Notes under the pieces: model-generated
Told to the model about the DNA's origin: nothing
Seen by the model: the letters and a program-made list of their open reading frames with translations, nothing else
Databases searched by the model: none
Part shown: piece after piece, positions 51,609-60,321 of the stretch
Layout of the letters: each line of letters opens with the position of its first letter
Numbering within the stretch: the stretch's first letter is position 1
Made by a program: the position numbers and the translations under genes
Assembly (NCBI RefSeq): GCF_007097245.1
Contig: NZ_VJZT01000015.1
Coordinates: 1-64,000, forward strand
Source of the DNA: Flavobacterium restrictum
GTDB lineage: Bacteria; Bacteroidota; Bacteroidia; Flavobacteriales; Flavobacteriaceae
Reading direction: 5' to 3'
Length of the DNA stretch: 64,000 bases

Positions 51609-52481
51609 TTATATAATTTTGCCGTGATTACTTAATTTATTTTGTATATCGCTCCAATCTCTTTCTAAATGATTTTTAATTAAATTTACTAAATCTATTA
51701 AAACATCTGTATATATTGGTTGATTTGCATCTTTTCTTTTGGTTTTTCTTAAAACATAAATTTGATTTATTCTAGAATAAACAGGGTCAACTTTCAAATC
51801 TACTTCATAAGTTTCAGTAATTATTATGAAAAGAGAATATGGATTTCCAGATTTTATTTTTTCAGCAGTTGCAATCGAACCTTCTAGCATTGTTTTGTCA
51901 ATATATGTTTTACATTCTATTGAAACTACCGGAATGTTAGTTGAATATGTGCCAATATCCTGTATTGAAAGATTTAAAGGTCTGTAAATTGCAAAATCTT
52001 GATCTTTTGTATTTATCCCAACACTTGGTCCGTTAATAAAATTGTTAAGATTTTTTGCGGTAAAATATAAATTTGAATATGCTTTTATTGTCCCAACTTT
52101 TAAAACATCTTTTTCGTCTTTATTTTTTATTTTTAATTCTTCAATCAAATCATTAAATAATAAATATAAAAATTCTTCAATAATTGTAGGTCTAAATTTA
52201 GATTGTGATTTAAATATATTATCATAATTATTTTCAAAAATAAAACTATAATAATTATTTAATAGAACTGTTCTTTGTTCTATAATTTCATTTGAAAATC
52301 CTTTTAATTTCAGATTTTCTTGGAGGTAATTATAGTAAATTGGTAATAAATCATCAAAAGCTTTTTTCTGTTCTGATGAAGAAGAATCATAAACTTTTAA
52401 TTTTGCTAAAAAATTTGATGCGTGAATTAATTTTTTTGGATCTAATGATTTCAAAAATTCAATTATTTTTTCTCTAGTCAT
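51609..52481 (-). CDS. Bpu10I-family type II restriction endonuclease
   Basis: The 290-residue protein is very AT-rich and Asn/Lys/Ile-rich, unlike its neighbours. The segment GPSVGINTKDQDFAIYRP, followed by PVVSIECKTYIDKTMLEGS, gives a candidate PD-(D/E)xK site with Asp160/162 and Glu189-Cys-Lys191, a layout I recall from Bpu10I-like enzymes (CCTNAGC cutters in the type enzyme). Its start overlaps the end of the cytosine methyltransferase gene by 8 bp, so the two are a restriction-modification pair. It lies between sufC and sufD. The target sequence here is not proven; Bpu10I itself uses two subunits, and only one nuclease gene is seen. Confidence 0.7.
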   Translation of the reverse strand: MTREKIIEFLKSLDPKKLIHASNFLAKLKVYDSSSSEQKKAFDDLLPIYYNYLQENLKLKGFSNEIIEQRTVLLNNYYSFIFENNYDNIFKSQSKFRPTIIEEFLYLLFNDLIEELKIKNKDEKDVLKVGTIKAYSNLYFTAKNLNNFINGPSVGINTKDQDFAIYRPLNLSIQDIGTYSTNIPVVSIECKTYIDKTMLEGSIATAEKIKSGNPYSLFIIITETYEVDLKVDPVYSRINQIYVLRKTKRKDANQPIYTDVLIDLVNLIKNHLERDWSDIQNKLSNHGKII

Positions 52482-53667
52482 GATGAATTATTCTAGGCTC
52501 ATTAAATTGTAAAAATGGTTCTTTTTCAAGCCCGTTTTCTATATTTCCATTCTCGAGAACTTCTTTTATTTTAAGAGCAATTTCATAAGCCAAAAGCGGC
52601 GGAACTGCATTGCCTATTTGCTGGTACTGACTCAATCCTTTTTCCCAGCTCATTTTGGTGCGCATTCCTTCAAATAGGAAATCGTCTGGAAAAGATTGCA
52701 ATCGTGCGCCTTCTCGTGCTGTAAAATTGCGGTCTAAATACGGATGAATAAAATTACTTTGAAAGGAAGCCGCCACAGTTGGTGCCGGTTTATTGCCATG
52801 CAAACGCAAATTATTTTGGCTGAATTTCACCACTGATTTCACCGCGGGATTGCCTCTTTGCACAGCTCCGTGTGTGTCCCAAACATCCAACAGGTTTTTG
52901 CCCGGTTGAATGGCTTGAAAACGGGCAATTAGCCTTTCGGTATGCTTCATCGCAATATGATTGGAAACGCTTTTGGAGTTCTTTCTCATAAAGGATTGAT
53001 AGGCATTTTGTTCTTTCTTGCCGTATTTTTGTTTTTCGGTGCCTTGACCGGCGGCTATAATGGGCAAATCCGAAATGGCTTCGTCCACCGTAACTTCCTT
53101 GGCGTATTTTTTTTCTGGAAATTCGGGAATCACATTCAAATCATTCCTTATCCCAATCACAATCACTCTTTCTCGGGATTGTGGTACTCCAAAATCCGAC
53201 GCTTTTAGCACTTTTAACCGAACCGTATAACCTGAATTTCCTGCTTCTTCAAACTCTTTTATAATTTGTTTGATAACTTCGCCAGCTTGCATAGAAAGCA
53301 ATCCTTTGACGTTTTCCATGACAAATGCTTTGGGATTGTACCAGTTTATGGTTTTTATAAACTCATAAAACAACCTATTTCTAGGATCTTCGGCAACTTT
53401 ATTTCGTAATTTATTGGCAAGGCTAAATCCTTGACAAGGTGGGCCACCTATAATAATATCGACATTTTGACCGTTGACATGTTGGTCAAAATCTTCCTTC
53501 TTGAAAGTGGATAAATCGCCACATAAAAAAGGAACATTCGGGAAATTAGTGTCAAATGTTTTTTCGCAATTTTCATCAATATCCGAAGCCAAAACCGATT
53601 TAAATCCTGCCCACGTAAACCCTAGAGTCATACCGCCACAGCCAGAAAATAAGTCTAATGTATTCAT
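52474..53667 (-). CDS. DNA (cytosine-5) methyltransferase
   Basis: This enzyme methylates C5 of cytosine in a specific sequence, protecting host DNA. The 397-residue protein has the full motif set: I, LDLFSGCGG at 4-12; IV, GGPPCQGFS at 74-82 with nucleophile Cys78; VI, ENVKGL near 118; VIII, QSRERV near 163; and X, IGNAVPP near the C-terminus. It lies 18 bp behind sufC and overlaps the endonuclease gene by 8 bp, an order with the methylase first, as is usual for a type II restriction pair. No motif appears broken. Confidence 0.94.
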   Translation of the reverse strand: MNTLDLFSGCGGMTLGFTWAGFKSVLASDIDENCEKTFDTNFPNVPFLCGDLSTFKKEDFDQHVNGQNVDIIIGGPPCQGFSLANKLRNKVAEDPRNRLFYEFIKTINWYNPKAFVMENVKGLLSMQAGEVIKQIIKEFEEAGNSGYTVRLKVLKASDFGVPQSRERVIVIGIRNDLNVIPEFPEKKYAKEVTVDEAISDLPIIAAGQGTEKQKYGKKEQNAYQSFMRKNSKSVSNHIAMKHTERLIARFQAIQPGKNLLDVWDTHGAVQRGNPAVKSVVKFSQNNLRLHGNKPAPTVAASFQSNFIHPYLDRNFTAREGARLQSFPDDFLFEGMRTKMSWEKGLSQYQQIGNAVPPLLAYEIALKIKEVLENGNIENGLEKEPFLQFNEPRIIHHD

Positions 53668-53685
53668 TTATTGTTGTTTGTGTTT

Positions 53686-54432
53686 TTAGTTTTCGGCTTT
53701 AATCCAGTCGTATCCTTTTTCTTCTAGTTCCAAGGCTAGGGAAGCATCGCCTGATTTTACAATTTTACCATTGTACAATACGTGAACAAAATCAGGAACG
53801 ATATAATCCAACAATCGTTGGTAATGCGTGATAACGATGATGGCATTTTTGTCGCTTTTCAATTTGTTTACGCCGTTGGCCACAATACGCAAAGCATCGA
53901 TATCCAATCCCGAATCGGTTTCGTCCAGAATGGCTAGTTTAGGCTCGAGCATGGCCATTTGAAAAATCTCATTTCGTTTTTTCTCGCCACCCGAAAATCC
54001 TTCGTTTAGGGAACGAGATAAAAATTTGCGATCGATTTCTAGCAATTCGGATTTTTCACGAATTAATTTCAACATTTCGTTGGCAGGCATTTCGTCTTTT
54101 CCTTGTGCTTTTCGAGATTCGTTGATGGCGGTACGCATAAAATTGGTTACCGAAACCCCTGGAATTTCTACAGGATATTGAAACGACAAGAAAACACCTT
54201 TGTGGGCTCGTTCTTCTGGTGCCAAATCGGATAGGTCTTCGCCGTCCAAAAAGAGTTCATCCTCCGTTACTTCATAATTTTCGTTTCCAGCAATAATGGC
54301 CGAAAGGGTACTTTTTCCAGCACCGTTTGGTCCCATAATGGCGTGTATTTCTCCCGCTTTTACTTCAAGGTTGATTCCTTTAAGGATTTCTTTGTCTCCA
54401 ATGGAGGCGTGTAAATTTTTTATTGATAACAT
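53686..54432 (-). CDS. sufC: Fe-S assembly ATPase SufC
   Basis: SufC is the ABC-type ATPase of the SufBC2D complex. The 248-residue protein has Walker A GPNGAGKST at 34-42, the Q-loop Gln85, the signature FSGGEKKRNE at 146-155 and Walker B LAILDE at 166-171. Length and order are normal. It sits between the YoeB-type toxin gene upstream (13 bp) and the methyltransferase gene downstream (18 bp), with sufB and sufD beyond them. Confidence 0.97.
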   Translation of the reverse strand: MLSIKNLHASIGDKEILKGINLEVKAGEIHAIMGPNGAGKSTLSAIIAGNENYEVTEDELFLDGEDLSDLAPEERAHKGVFLSFQYPVEIPGVSVTNFMRTAINESRKAQGKDEMPANEMLKLIREKSELLEIDRKFLSRSLNEGFSGGEKKRNEIFQMAMLEPKLAILDETDSGLDIDALRIVANGVNKLKSDKNAIIVITHYQRLLDYIVPDFVHVLYNGKIVKSGDASLALELEEKGYDWIKAEN

Positions 54433-54445
54433 TTTGTTTATTTGT

Positions 54446-54718
54446 TTATTCGTAATGACCTTTTAGGGAAATAATATTTAAGATTTCGATTGTGCTCTCA
54501 TCAATAATTTGATAAATAATTCTATGTTCTGCATCAATTCGTCTAGCCCAGTATCCAATTAGGTCGTGTTTTAACGCTTCTGGTTTTCCAATGCCTTCAA
54601 ATGGATTTATTTGAATTGCTTTAATCAATTCGGAAATCTTTTTAATAATAATTTTATTTCCTGATTTTGACCAAAAGGCTAAATCTTTTTCGGCTTTTTT
54701 AGAATATCTTACTTCCAT
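54446..54718 (-). CDS. YoeB/Txe-type mRNA interferase toxin
   Basis: The 90-residue toxin is a RelE-superfamily enzyme that cuts mRNA at the ribosome. The fold is visible (VRYSKKAEKDLAFW, then LKHDLIGYWARRIDAEHRIIYQ, SLKGHYE). Candidate catalytic residues are Glu47, Arg66, His88 and Tyr89, as in YoeB. It overlaps its antitoxin gene by 10 bp (54709-54718) and ends 13 bp before sufC. It is a foreign module in the suf operon. Confidence 0.9.
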   Translation of the reverse strand: MEVRYSKKAEKDLAFWSKSGNKIIIKKISELIKAIQINPFEGIGKPEALKHDLIGYWARRIDAEHRIIYQIIDESTIEILNIISLKGHYE

Positions 54719-54912
54719 AGATTATCTAATTCTTCCATTGAAATTTTTACGTATTTTCCTTCTCTAACTTCTTTTGCCGCCTCCAAAATCTCTTTTACAA
54801 ATTCTGGGTTATACGGTTTGTGTTCTTTTTCGATTTCAAAACCCAGTGATTTTGCTAATGATTTTAAAACGGGTAAATCTTTTTTCTTAACGTTTTTTAA
54901 AATAACATCCAT
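54709..54912 (-). CDS. Antitoxin partner of the YoeB-type toxin (DUF2683-like)
   Basis: The 67-residue protein has a basic N-terminal strand (MDVILKNVKKKDLPVLKSL), then a charged helical segment (EKEHKPYNPEFVKEILEAAK), similar to the DUF2683-type antitoxins found beside YoeB/RelE toxins. It has no recognisable Phd/YefM domain. Its 3' end overlaps the toxin gene by 10 bp. It begins 41 bp behind the sufB stop. The antitoxin role is inferred from position and size. Confidence 0.75.
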   Translation of the reverse strand: MDVILKNVKKKDLPVLKSLAKSLGFEIEKEHKPYNPEFVKEILEAAKEVREGKYVKISMEELDNLWK

Positions 54913-54953
54913 AACAATTTGAATTTGATATTGTTCCTCTAAATTACAAAAAA

Positions 54954-56402
54954 TTAACCTACCGAACCTTCCAAAGAAATCTCCAACAATTTCTGTGCTT
55001 CTACCGCAAATTCCATAGGCAATTTATTCAAAACATCTTTGCTAAAACCATTTACAATCAAGGCTATCGCTTTTTCGGTTGGAATGCCTCGTTGGTTGCA
55101 ATAAAAAACTTGGTCTTCGCCAATTTTACTCGTTGTGGCCTCGTGTTCTATTTTGGCCGATGGATTTTTGCTTTCGATATACGGAAAAGTATGTGCCCCA
55201 CAATTGTTGCCCATTAACAAACTATCGCATTGCGAAAAATTGCGTGCATTTTCGGCATTGGGACTGATTTTTACTAGTCCTCTATAACTATTTTGCGATT
55301 TTCCTGCCGAAATTCCTTTGGATATTATGGTTGACTTCGTGTTTTTTCCCAAATGTACCATCTTGGTTCCGGTATCGGCTTGCTGGTAATTGTTGGTTAC
55401 GGCTATGGAATAAAATTCGCCTACCGAGTTATCGCCTTTCAAAACCACCGATGGGTATTTCCAGGTCACGGCCGAACCTGTTTCTACTTGTGTCCACGAG
55501 ATTTTGGCGTTTTTTTCGCAAATGCCACGTTTGGTTACAAAGTTAAAAACCCCTCCTTTTCCTTCCTTATTTCCTGGATACCAGTTTTGTACGGTCGAGT
55601 ATTTTATTTCGGCATTGTCCATAGCTATCAGTTCTACTACAGCGGCGTGCAATTGGTTTTCGTCACGACTTGGAGCGGTACATCCCTCAAGATAAGATAC
55701 ATAACTGCCTTCGTCGGCAATCAAAAGGGTTCTTTCAAATTGTCCGGTTCCGGCTTGATTGATTCGGAAATAGGTTGAAAGTTCCATCGGGCAACGAACG
55801 CCTTTTGGGATATAACAAAAACTGCCATCGGAAAAAACTGCCGAATTCAAGGCGGCATAAAAGTTGTCTTTTTGAGGCACAACGGTTCCCAAATGTTTCC
55901 GAACCAGCTCGGGATGTTCCTTAATGGCTTCGGAAATACTCATAAAAATAATGCCTTTTTCGCCCAATGTTTTCTTGAAAGTGGTGGCTACCGAAACCGA
56001 ATCGACCACAATATCCATCGCTACATTGTTCATCATTTTTTGCTCATCTACAGAGATGCCCAGTTTTTTGTACATTTCCAAAAGTTCAGGATCCACATCG
56101 TCCAAGGTTTTGTTGGGATCGATTGTTTTGGGTGCCGAATAATAGGATATGGCCTGAAAATCGGGTTTGGTATACTGTACATTGGCCCATTCGGGTTCAA
56201 TCATTTGTTCCCAAGCTCTAAAGGCTTCGATACGCCAATCGGTCATCCATTGGGGTTCGTCTTTCTTTTTGGAAATGGCACGCACAATATCCTCGTTTAA
56301 CCCAATAGGAAAGGTTTCCGATTCCAGTTCAGTATAAAATCCGTATTCATACTCTTTATTTTCTAGTTCGATTTTTAAATCGTCTTCGGTGTATTTTGAC
56401 AT
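54954..56402 (-). CDS. sufB: Fe-S assembly scaffold protein SufB
   Basis: SufB is the cluster-assembly scaffold of the SufBC2D complex. The 482-residue protein shows [39 protein letters not shown], the [19 protein letters not shown] motif, the [11 protein letters not shown] segment and [13 protein letters not shown], all typical. The Cys and Glu residues thought to hold the cluster lie in [14 protein letters not shown] and [11 protein letters not shown]. It is preceded by the broken four-helix-bundle gene and followed by the toxin-antitoxin pair. Confidence 0.97.
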   Translation of the reverse strand: MSKYTEDDLKIELENKEYEYGFYTELESETFPIGLNEDIVRAISKKKDEPQWMTDWRIEAFRAWEQMIEPEWANVQYTKPDFQAISYYSAPKTIDPNKTLDDVDPELLEMYKKLGISVDEQKMMNNVAMDIVVDSVSVATTFKKTLGEKGIIFMSISEAIKEHPELVRKHLGTVVPQKDNFYAALNSAVFSDGSFCYIPKGVRCPMELSTYFRINQAGTGQFERTLLIADEGSYVSYLEGCTAPSRDENQLHAAVVELIAMDNAEIKYSTVQNWYPGNKEGKGGVFNFVTKRGICEKNAKISWTQVETGSAVTWKYPSVVLKGDNSVGEFYSIAVTNNYQQADTGTKMVHLGKNTKSTIISKGISAGKSQNSYRGLVKISPNAENARNFSQCDSLLMGNNCGAHTFPYIESKNPSAKIEHEATTSKIGEDQVFYCNQRGIPTEKAIALIVNGFSKDVLNKLPMEFAVEAQKLLEISLEGSVG

Positions 56403-56456
56403 ATTTTTAATTTAAAGATTAAAAATTTAAAGATTAAAAAACCTTAAAATCTCAAA

Positions 56457-56831
56457 TCATTTACTTATTTCTAATTTAGAATTCAAATTTTTAATAAAAT
56501 TTGATATGTTTTGCGAAATTTCAATACTCATGTTATAACTTATTTGAATATTTTCTTGCTCACAAAAACCTAACTCTTTTGACAATAGCAACATGTTTCT
56601 AACTTCCGCGCAACTTCATTTGGCATATTTTAAAAATCTAATAAATTGTCGATTGTTATTATATTCTGAACCTTCAGCAATGTTATTTGTTATGGAAACA
56701 ACAGCTCTTTTGATTTGATCTTTGAAACCAAATTCTGTATCAAAATTTTTACTATTTAATAATTCGAAAACTAATTTTGTTAAAAGAATATATTTTTTAC
56801 AAACTTCAAATTCTTCAAACGATTTAGTCAT
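56457..56831 (-). pseudogene. Four-helix-bundle protein (23S rRNA-IVS type) with in-frame stop
   Basis: The first 71 residues from the ATG at 56831 (MTKSFEEFEVCKKYILLTKL..., ending RFLKYAK) match the four-helix-bundle/IVS-protein family. A TGA at 56616-56618 then interrupts it, where the family has Gly (usually GGA). Reading on in the same frame gives 52 residues with the family's C-terminal half (SCAEVRNMLLLSKELGF, ISYNMSIEISQNIS) and a natural TGA at 56457-56459, so total length (124 codons) is normal. One base change explains the stop. It lies between sufA and sufB; a sequencing error, a true knockout, or use of the short form remain possible. Confidence 0.85.
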
Positions 56832-56868
56832 AATCTTTCAATTATTAAATTTTTCAATCTTTAAATGA

Positions 56869-57198
56869 TTAAAGTGAAAACGATTCCCCACACCCGCAGG
56901 TTCTACTAGCGTTTGGATTGTTGAACACAAATCCTTTTCCGTTCAATCCGCCCGAAAACTCTAGAATTGTTCCTGCGAGATAGAGGAACGATTTTTTTTC
57001 GACTGCAATTTTTATATTATTATCTTCAAAAATTTTGTCATTTTCGCCTATGGTTTTGTCAAAAGTCAAATCATACGACAACCCAGAACATCCGCCTGAT
57101 TTTACGCCTACTCGAACGTAATCTTTGGCGGAATCAAAACCGTCGTCTTTCATCATGTCGACAATTTTTTTGCTTGCTGATTCAGAAACTTGTATCAT
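56869..57198 (-). CDS. sufA: HesB/IscA-type Fe-S carrier, SufA-like
   Basis: This A-type carrier passes Fe-S clusters to client proteins. The 109-residue product has three conserved Cys: one in GGCSGLSYDL and two in TCGCGESF at the C-terminus. The start is the ATG at 57198 (MIQVSESASKKIVDMM); the frame extends upstream but that stretch is a non-conserved leader. It heads the suf operon, with a broken four-helix-bundle gene before sufB. Confidence 0.95.
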   Translation of the reverse strand: MIQVSESASKKIVDMMKDDGFDSAKDYVRVGVKSGGCSGLSYDLTFDKTIGENDKIFEDNNIKIAVEKKSFLYLAGTILEFSGGLNGKGFVFNNPNASRTCGCGESFSL

Positions 57199-57359
57199 TG
57201 TTATATTGATTTTGTCTAAATTAACCGCAAAGATAGTGCATAAAAATGTTTTTCCATAACGGATAACATTTTTATAAGCAATCATAAAATAGAAAAAGTC
57301 TATCTGTTTTTGATTAAAGCAAATCGATTTTCCTAAATTGCGTTTATAAAAGTATAAAA

Positions 57360-58226
57360 ATGAAACTCTACCCAATAGAAACTGGAAATTTCAAACTCGA
57401 TGGCGGTGCTATGTTTGGCGTGGTGCCAAAGACAATTTGGAACAAAACCAATCCAGCCGACCAAAACAACTTGATAGATCTCGCAGCACGATGTCTTTTG
57501 ATTGAAGACGGGAATCGCTTGATTTTGATTGATACTGGAATGGGCAACAAGCAATCCGAGAAATTTTTTGGGTATTATTCCCTTTGGGGATCACATTCCT
57601 TGGACAAATCCTTGGCACAATATGGTTTCCACCGGGTGGATATTACGGATGTTTTTTTGACGCATCTGCATTTTGATCATTGTGGCGGAAGCGTGCAATG
57701 GAATGCTAATAAAACAGGGTACGAACCCGCTTTTAAAAACGCCAAATTCTGGTCCAACCAAAACCATTGGGAATGGGCAACTATGCCTAATGCTCGGGAG
57801 AAAGCTTCATTCTTGTCCGAAAACATTTTGCCCATGCAAGAAAGCGGACAGTTGCATTTTATAGAAAGAAAAAACGGGGATTTTCAAGCGGATTCAGAGT
57901 TGGGATTTGGGATTTTTTTTGCCGATGGTCACACCGAAAAAATGATGATTCCGCACATTCAATATCAAGATAAAACAATTGTTTTTTGTGCCGATTTGCT
58001 GCCTACAGCGGGTCATATTCCGTTGCCATACGTTATGGGCTATGATACAAGACCCTTATTAACCATGCCCGAAAAAGCTAAATTTCTAGATACCGCCGCC
58101 GAAAAAAGTTATTATTTGTTCTTGGAACATGACGCCTACAACGAAATTATTACAGTCGAAAAAACCGAGAAAGGGATTTGGTTAAAAGAAGTATTTACGG
58201 CAAATGAAATTATAGCAGCACGTTAA
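57360..58226 (+). CDS. Metallo-beta-lactamase-fold hydrolase
   Basis: The 288-residue protein has the MBL-fold metal motif THLHFDHCGG: His102, His104, Asp106 and His107. LILIDTGMG at 55-63 and FADGHTEKM, FCADLLPT later supply the other ligands. The group includes lactonases and related hydrolases; a lactone substrate is likely but not shown. It is transcribed away from the suf operon, with 161 bp between the two start codons. A separate transcription unit from the M1 peptidase is likely, as 116 bp lie between. Confidence 0.88.
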   Translation: MKLYPIETGNFKLDGGAMFGVVPKTIWNKTNPADQNNLIDLAARCLLIEDGNRLILIDTGMGNKQSEKFFGYYSLWGSHSLDKSLAQYGFHRVDITDVFLTHLHFDHCGGSVQWNANKTGYEPAFKNAKFWSNQNHWEWATMPNAREKASFLSENILPMQESGQLHFIERKNGDFQADSELGFGIFFADGHTEKMMIPHIQYQDKTIVFCADLLPTAGHIPLPYVMGYDTRPLLTMPEKAKFLDTAAEKSYYLFLEHDAYNEIITVEKTEKGIWLKEVFTANEIIAAR

Positions 58227-58342
58227 AATTTTTATTTTTATAACAAAAAAACCTAATTTAGGCGCATATTTAACTTTGTATTTTGATTTTCAAACCAATA
58301 GTCATCGTGGTATTGGAATCAAAAAACAAATAATAACTTCTT

Positions 58343-60214
58343 ATGAAAAAAAGTATTCTTTTGGCTTGGTTGGTTTTTCCTTTGAGTAGCCTTTTGGCGC
58401 AAAGCAACACGTACTGGCAACAGCACGTGGATTATAAAATGGATGTGGTAATGAATGTAAAAACCTATCAGTACAAAGGCAAGCAGGAGTTAGTGTACAC
58501 GAACAATTCCTTGGATACTTTGCGAAAGGTTTTTTACCATTTGTATCCCAATGCTTTTCAGCCGGGAAGTGAGATGGATGCCCGAATTCAAAGCATTAAA
58601 GATCCAGATGCCCGAATGATTACCAAAACCAAAGTGAATGGTGTTGATGTCAAAGAAAGTAGGATAAAAAATTTAAAACCCAATGAAATGGGGTTTTTGA
58701 AAATTCAAAATTTCCAGCAAGACGGTGTTTCTGCCACTGCCAAAGAAGTAGGAACGATTCTCGAAGTGACTTTGGCAAAGCCATTATTACCGCATGCTAC
58801 GACTACTTTTACACTTGATTTTGAAGGGCAAGTTCCTATTCAAATCAGGCGTTCAGGACGAAATAATGCCGAAGGTGTCGAATTATCAATGACGCAATGG
58901 TATCCTAAAATAGCCGAATTTGATTTTGAAGGCTGGCATGCCGATCCTTATATTGCTCGGGAATTCCATGGCGTTTGGGGCAATTTTGATGTCAATATTA
59001 CCATCGATAAAGACTATATTTTGGGTGGTTCAGGGTATTTGTTAAACAAAAATGAAATAGGGTATGGCTATCAAGATGCGGGTGTTGTGGTTGCAATTCC
59101 TAAAAAAACCAAAACGCTAACTTGGCATTTTAATGCGCCAATGGTTCACGATTTTGCTTGGGCTGCTGATAAAAATTACATTCATGATGTGCTAAAAGCA
59201 CCCAATAATGTCGATTTGCATTTTTTATATAAAAATGACGAAAAAGTGGTGGCAACCTGGAAACAAGCCGAACCCAAAATTGTACAACTGATGACTATTT
59301 TTAATAGTAAAGTGGGAGATTATCCCTATAAACAATATTCTGTGATTCAAGGTGGCGATGGCGGAATGGAATATGCCATGTGTACGTTGATTCTTGGCAA
59401 GGGCAAACTGGATGGATTGGTAGGTTTGATAGCACACGAAATGGGGCATTCTTGGTTCCAACATGTTTTGGCTTCCAATGAATCCAAACACGGTTGGATG
59501 GACGAAGGATTTACTTCCTATTTAGAAGATTTTGGGTCGAATGAAGTGGCCGATAAAAAGACCGATAATCCTTTTGCAAATGCCTACAAAGGCTATTATA
59601 AAATGGTGGCCTCGGGCAAAGAATTACCGCAAACTACCCACGCCGATCGTTATGACGAAAACAGTTTGTATAGCACAACTTCCTACAGTAAAGGCGAGAT
59701 TTTTTTGACACAATTAGCGTATTTAATTGGGAAAGAAAACCTAGATAAAACGCTAAAACGCTATTACAGCGATTTTAAATTCAAACATCCTACGCCTAAC
59801 GATATTAAGCGATCTGCCGAGCGGGTTTCAGGAGCAAACCTCGATTGGTATTTGACAGATTGGACGGAAACCACCAATACTATTGATTATGGAATCAAAG
59901 AAGTAAACGCAAATCCAGAGGCAACAACTGTAACTCTAGAACGCATTGGACGCATGCCCATGCCCATTGACCTCCTTGTTGAATATACTGATGGTGCCAC
60001 CGAAAGTTTTTACATTCCGTTGCGAATGATGAGTTTTGAGAAAGAAAATCAAAATCCTACAGTAAAAAGAACCGTTTTGAGCGATTGGGCGTGGGCGTAT
60101 CCCACCTATACTTTTGCATTAAAAACCAATTCTAAAACCATCAAAAAAATAACCATAGATCCAAGTGAATTCATGGCCGATGTTAAACGAGAAAATAATG
60201 TTTTTATGCAGTAA
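58343..60214 (+). CDS. M1-family zinc aminopeptidase, exported
   Basis: A signal peptide (ending near SLLAQS) precedes a 600-residue peptidase of the M1 family. The zinc site is intact: His365, Glu366, His369 (HEMGHSW) and Glu388 18 residues later (HGWMDEGF). The upstream exopeptidase loop is GGMEYAM (the family GxMEN variant). A catalytic Tyr is likely in SLYSTTSYSKGEIF. It probably works on peptides in the periplasm or at the cell surface. Its terminator is shared with the convergent alcohol dehydrogenase gene. Confidence 0.93.
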   Translation: MKKSILLAWLVFPLSSLLAQSNTYWQQHVDYKMDVVMNVKTYQYKGKQELVYTNNSLDTLRKVFYHLYPNAFQPGSEMDARIQSIKDPDARMITKTKVNGVDVKESRIKNLKPNEMGFLKIQNFQQDGVSATAKEVGTILEVTLAKPLLPHATTTFTLDFEGQVPIQIRRSGRNNAEGVELSMTQWYPKIAEFDFEGWHADPYIAREFHGVWGNFDVNITIDKDYILGGSGYLLNKNEIGYGYQDAGVVVAIPKKTKTLTWHFNAPMVHDFAWAADKNYIHDVLKAPNNVDLHFLYKNDEKVVATWKQAEPKIVQLMTIFNSKVGDYPYKQYSVIQGGDGGMEYAMCTLILGKGKLDGLVGLIAHEMGHSWFQHVLASNESKHGWMDEGFTSYLEDFGSNEVADKKTDNPFANAYKGYYKMVASGKELPQTTHADRYDENSLYSTTSYSKGEIFLTQLAYLIGKENLDKTLKRYYSDFKFKHPTPNDIKRSAERVSGANLDWYLTDWTETTNTIDYGIKEVNANPEATTVTLERIGRMPMPIDLLVEYTDGATESFYIPLRMMSFEKENQNPTVKRTVLSDWAWAYPTYTFALKTNSKTIKKITIDPSEFMADVKRENNVFMQ

Positions 60215-60257
60215 TGCCATAAATAAAGTGTTATTCCTGCCACTTTAAAACAGCAAT

Positions 60258-60302
60258 AATCCGTTGTGTATAAAACGATTTCATTTTTATACACAACGGA
60301 TT
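60258..60302. terminator. Bidirectional terminator between the M1 peptidase and alcohol dehydrogenase genes
   Basis: AATCCGTTGTGTATAAAA (60258-60275) and TTTTATACACAACGGATT (60285-60302) pair perfectly over 18 bp with a 9-base loop; T's follow on the plus strand. Confidence 0.9.
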
Positions 60303-60321
60303 TTTTTTGTTTTACTTCGAG

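Noticed and set aside
56616..56831. Separate 71-residue short protein between sufA and sufB
   Set aside because: The frame continues past the TGA with family-like sequence to a natural stop, so this is better described as one interrupted gene.
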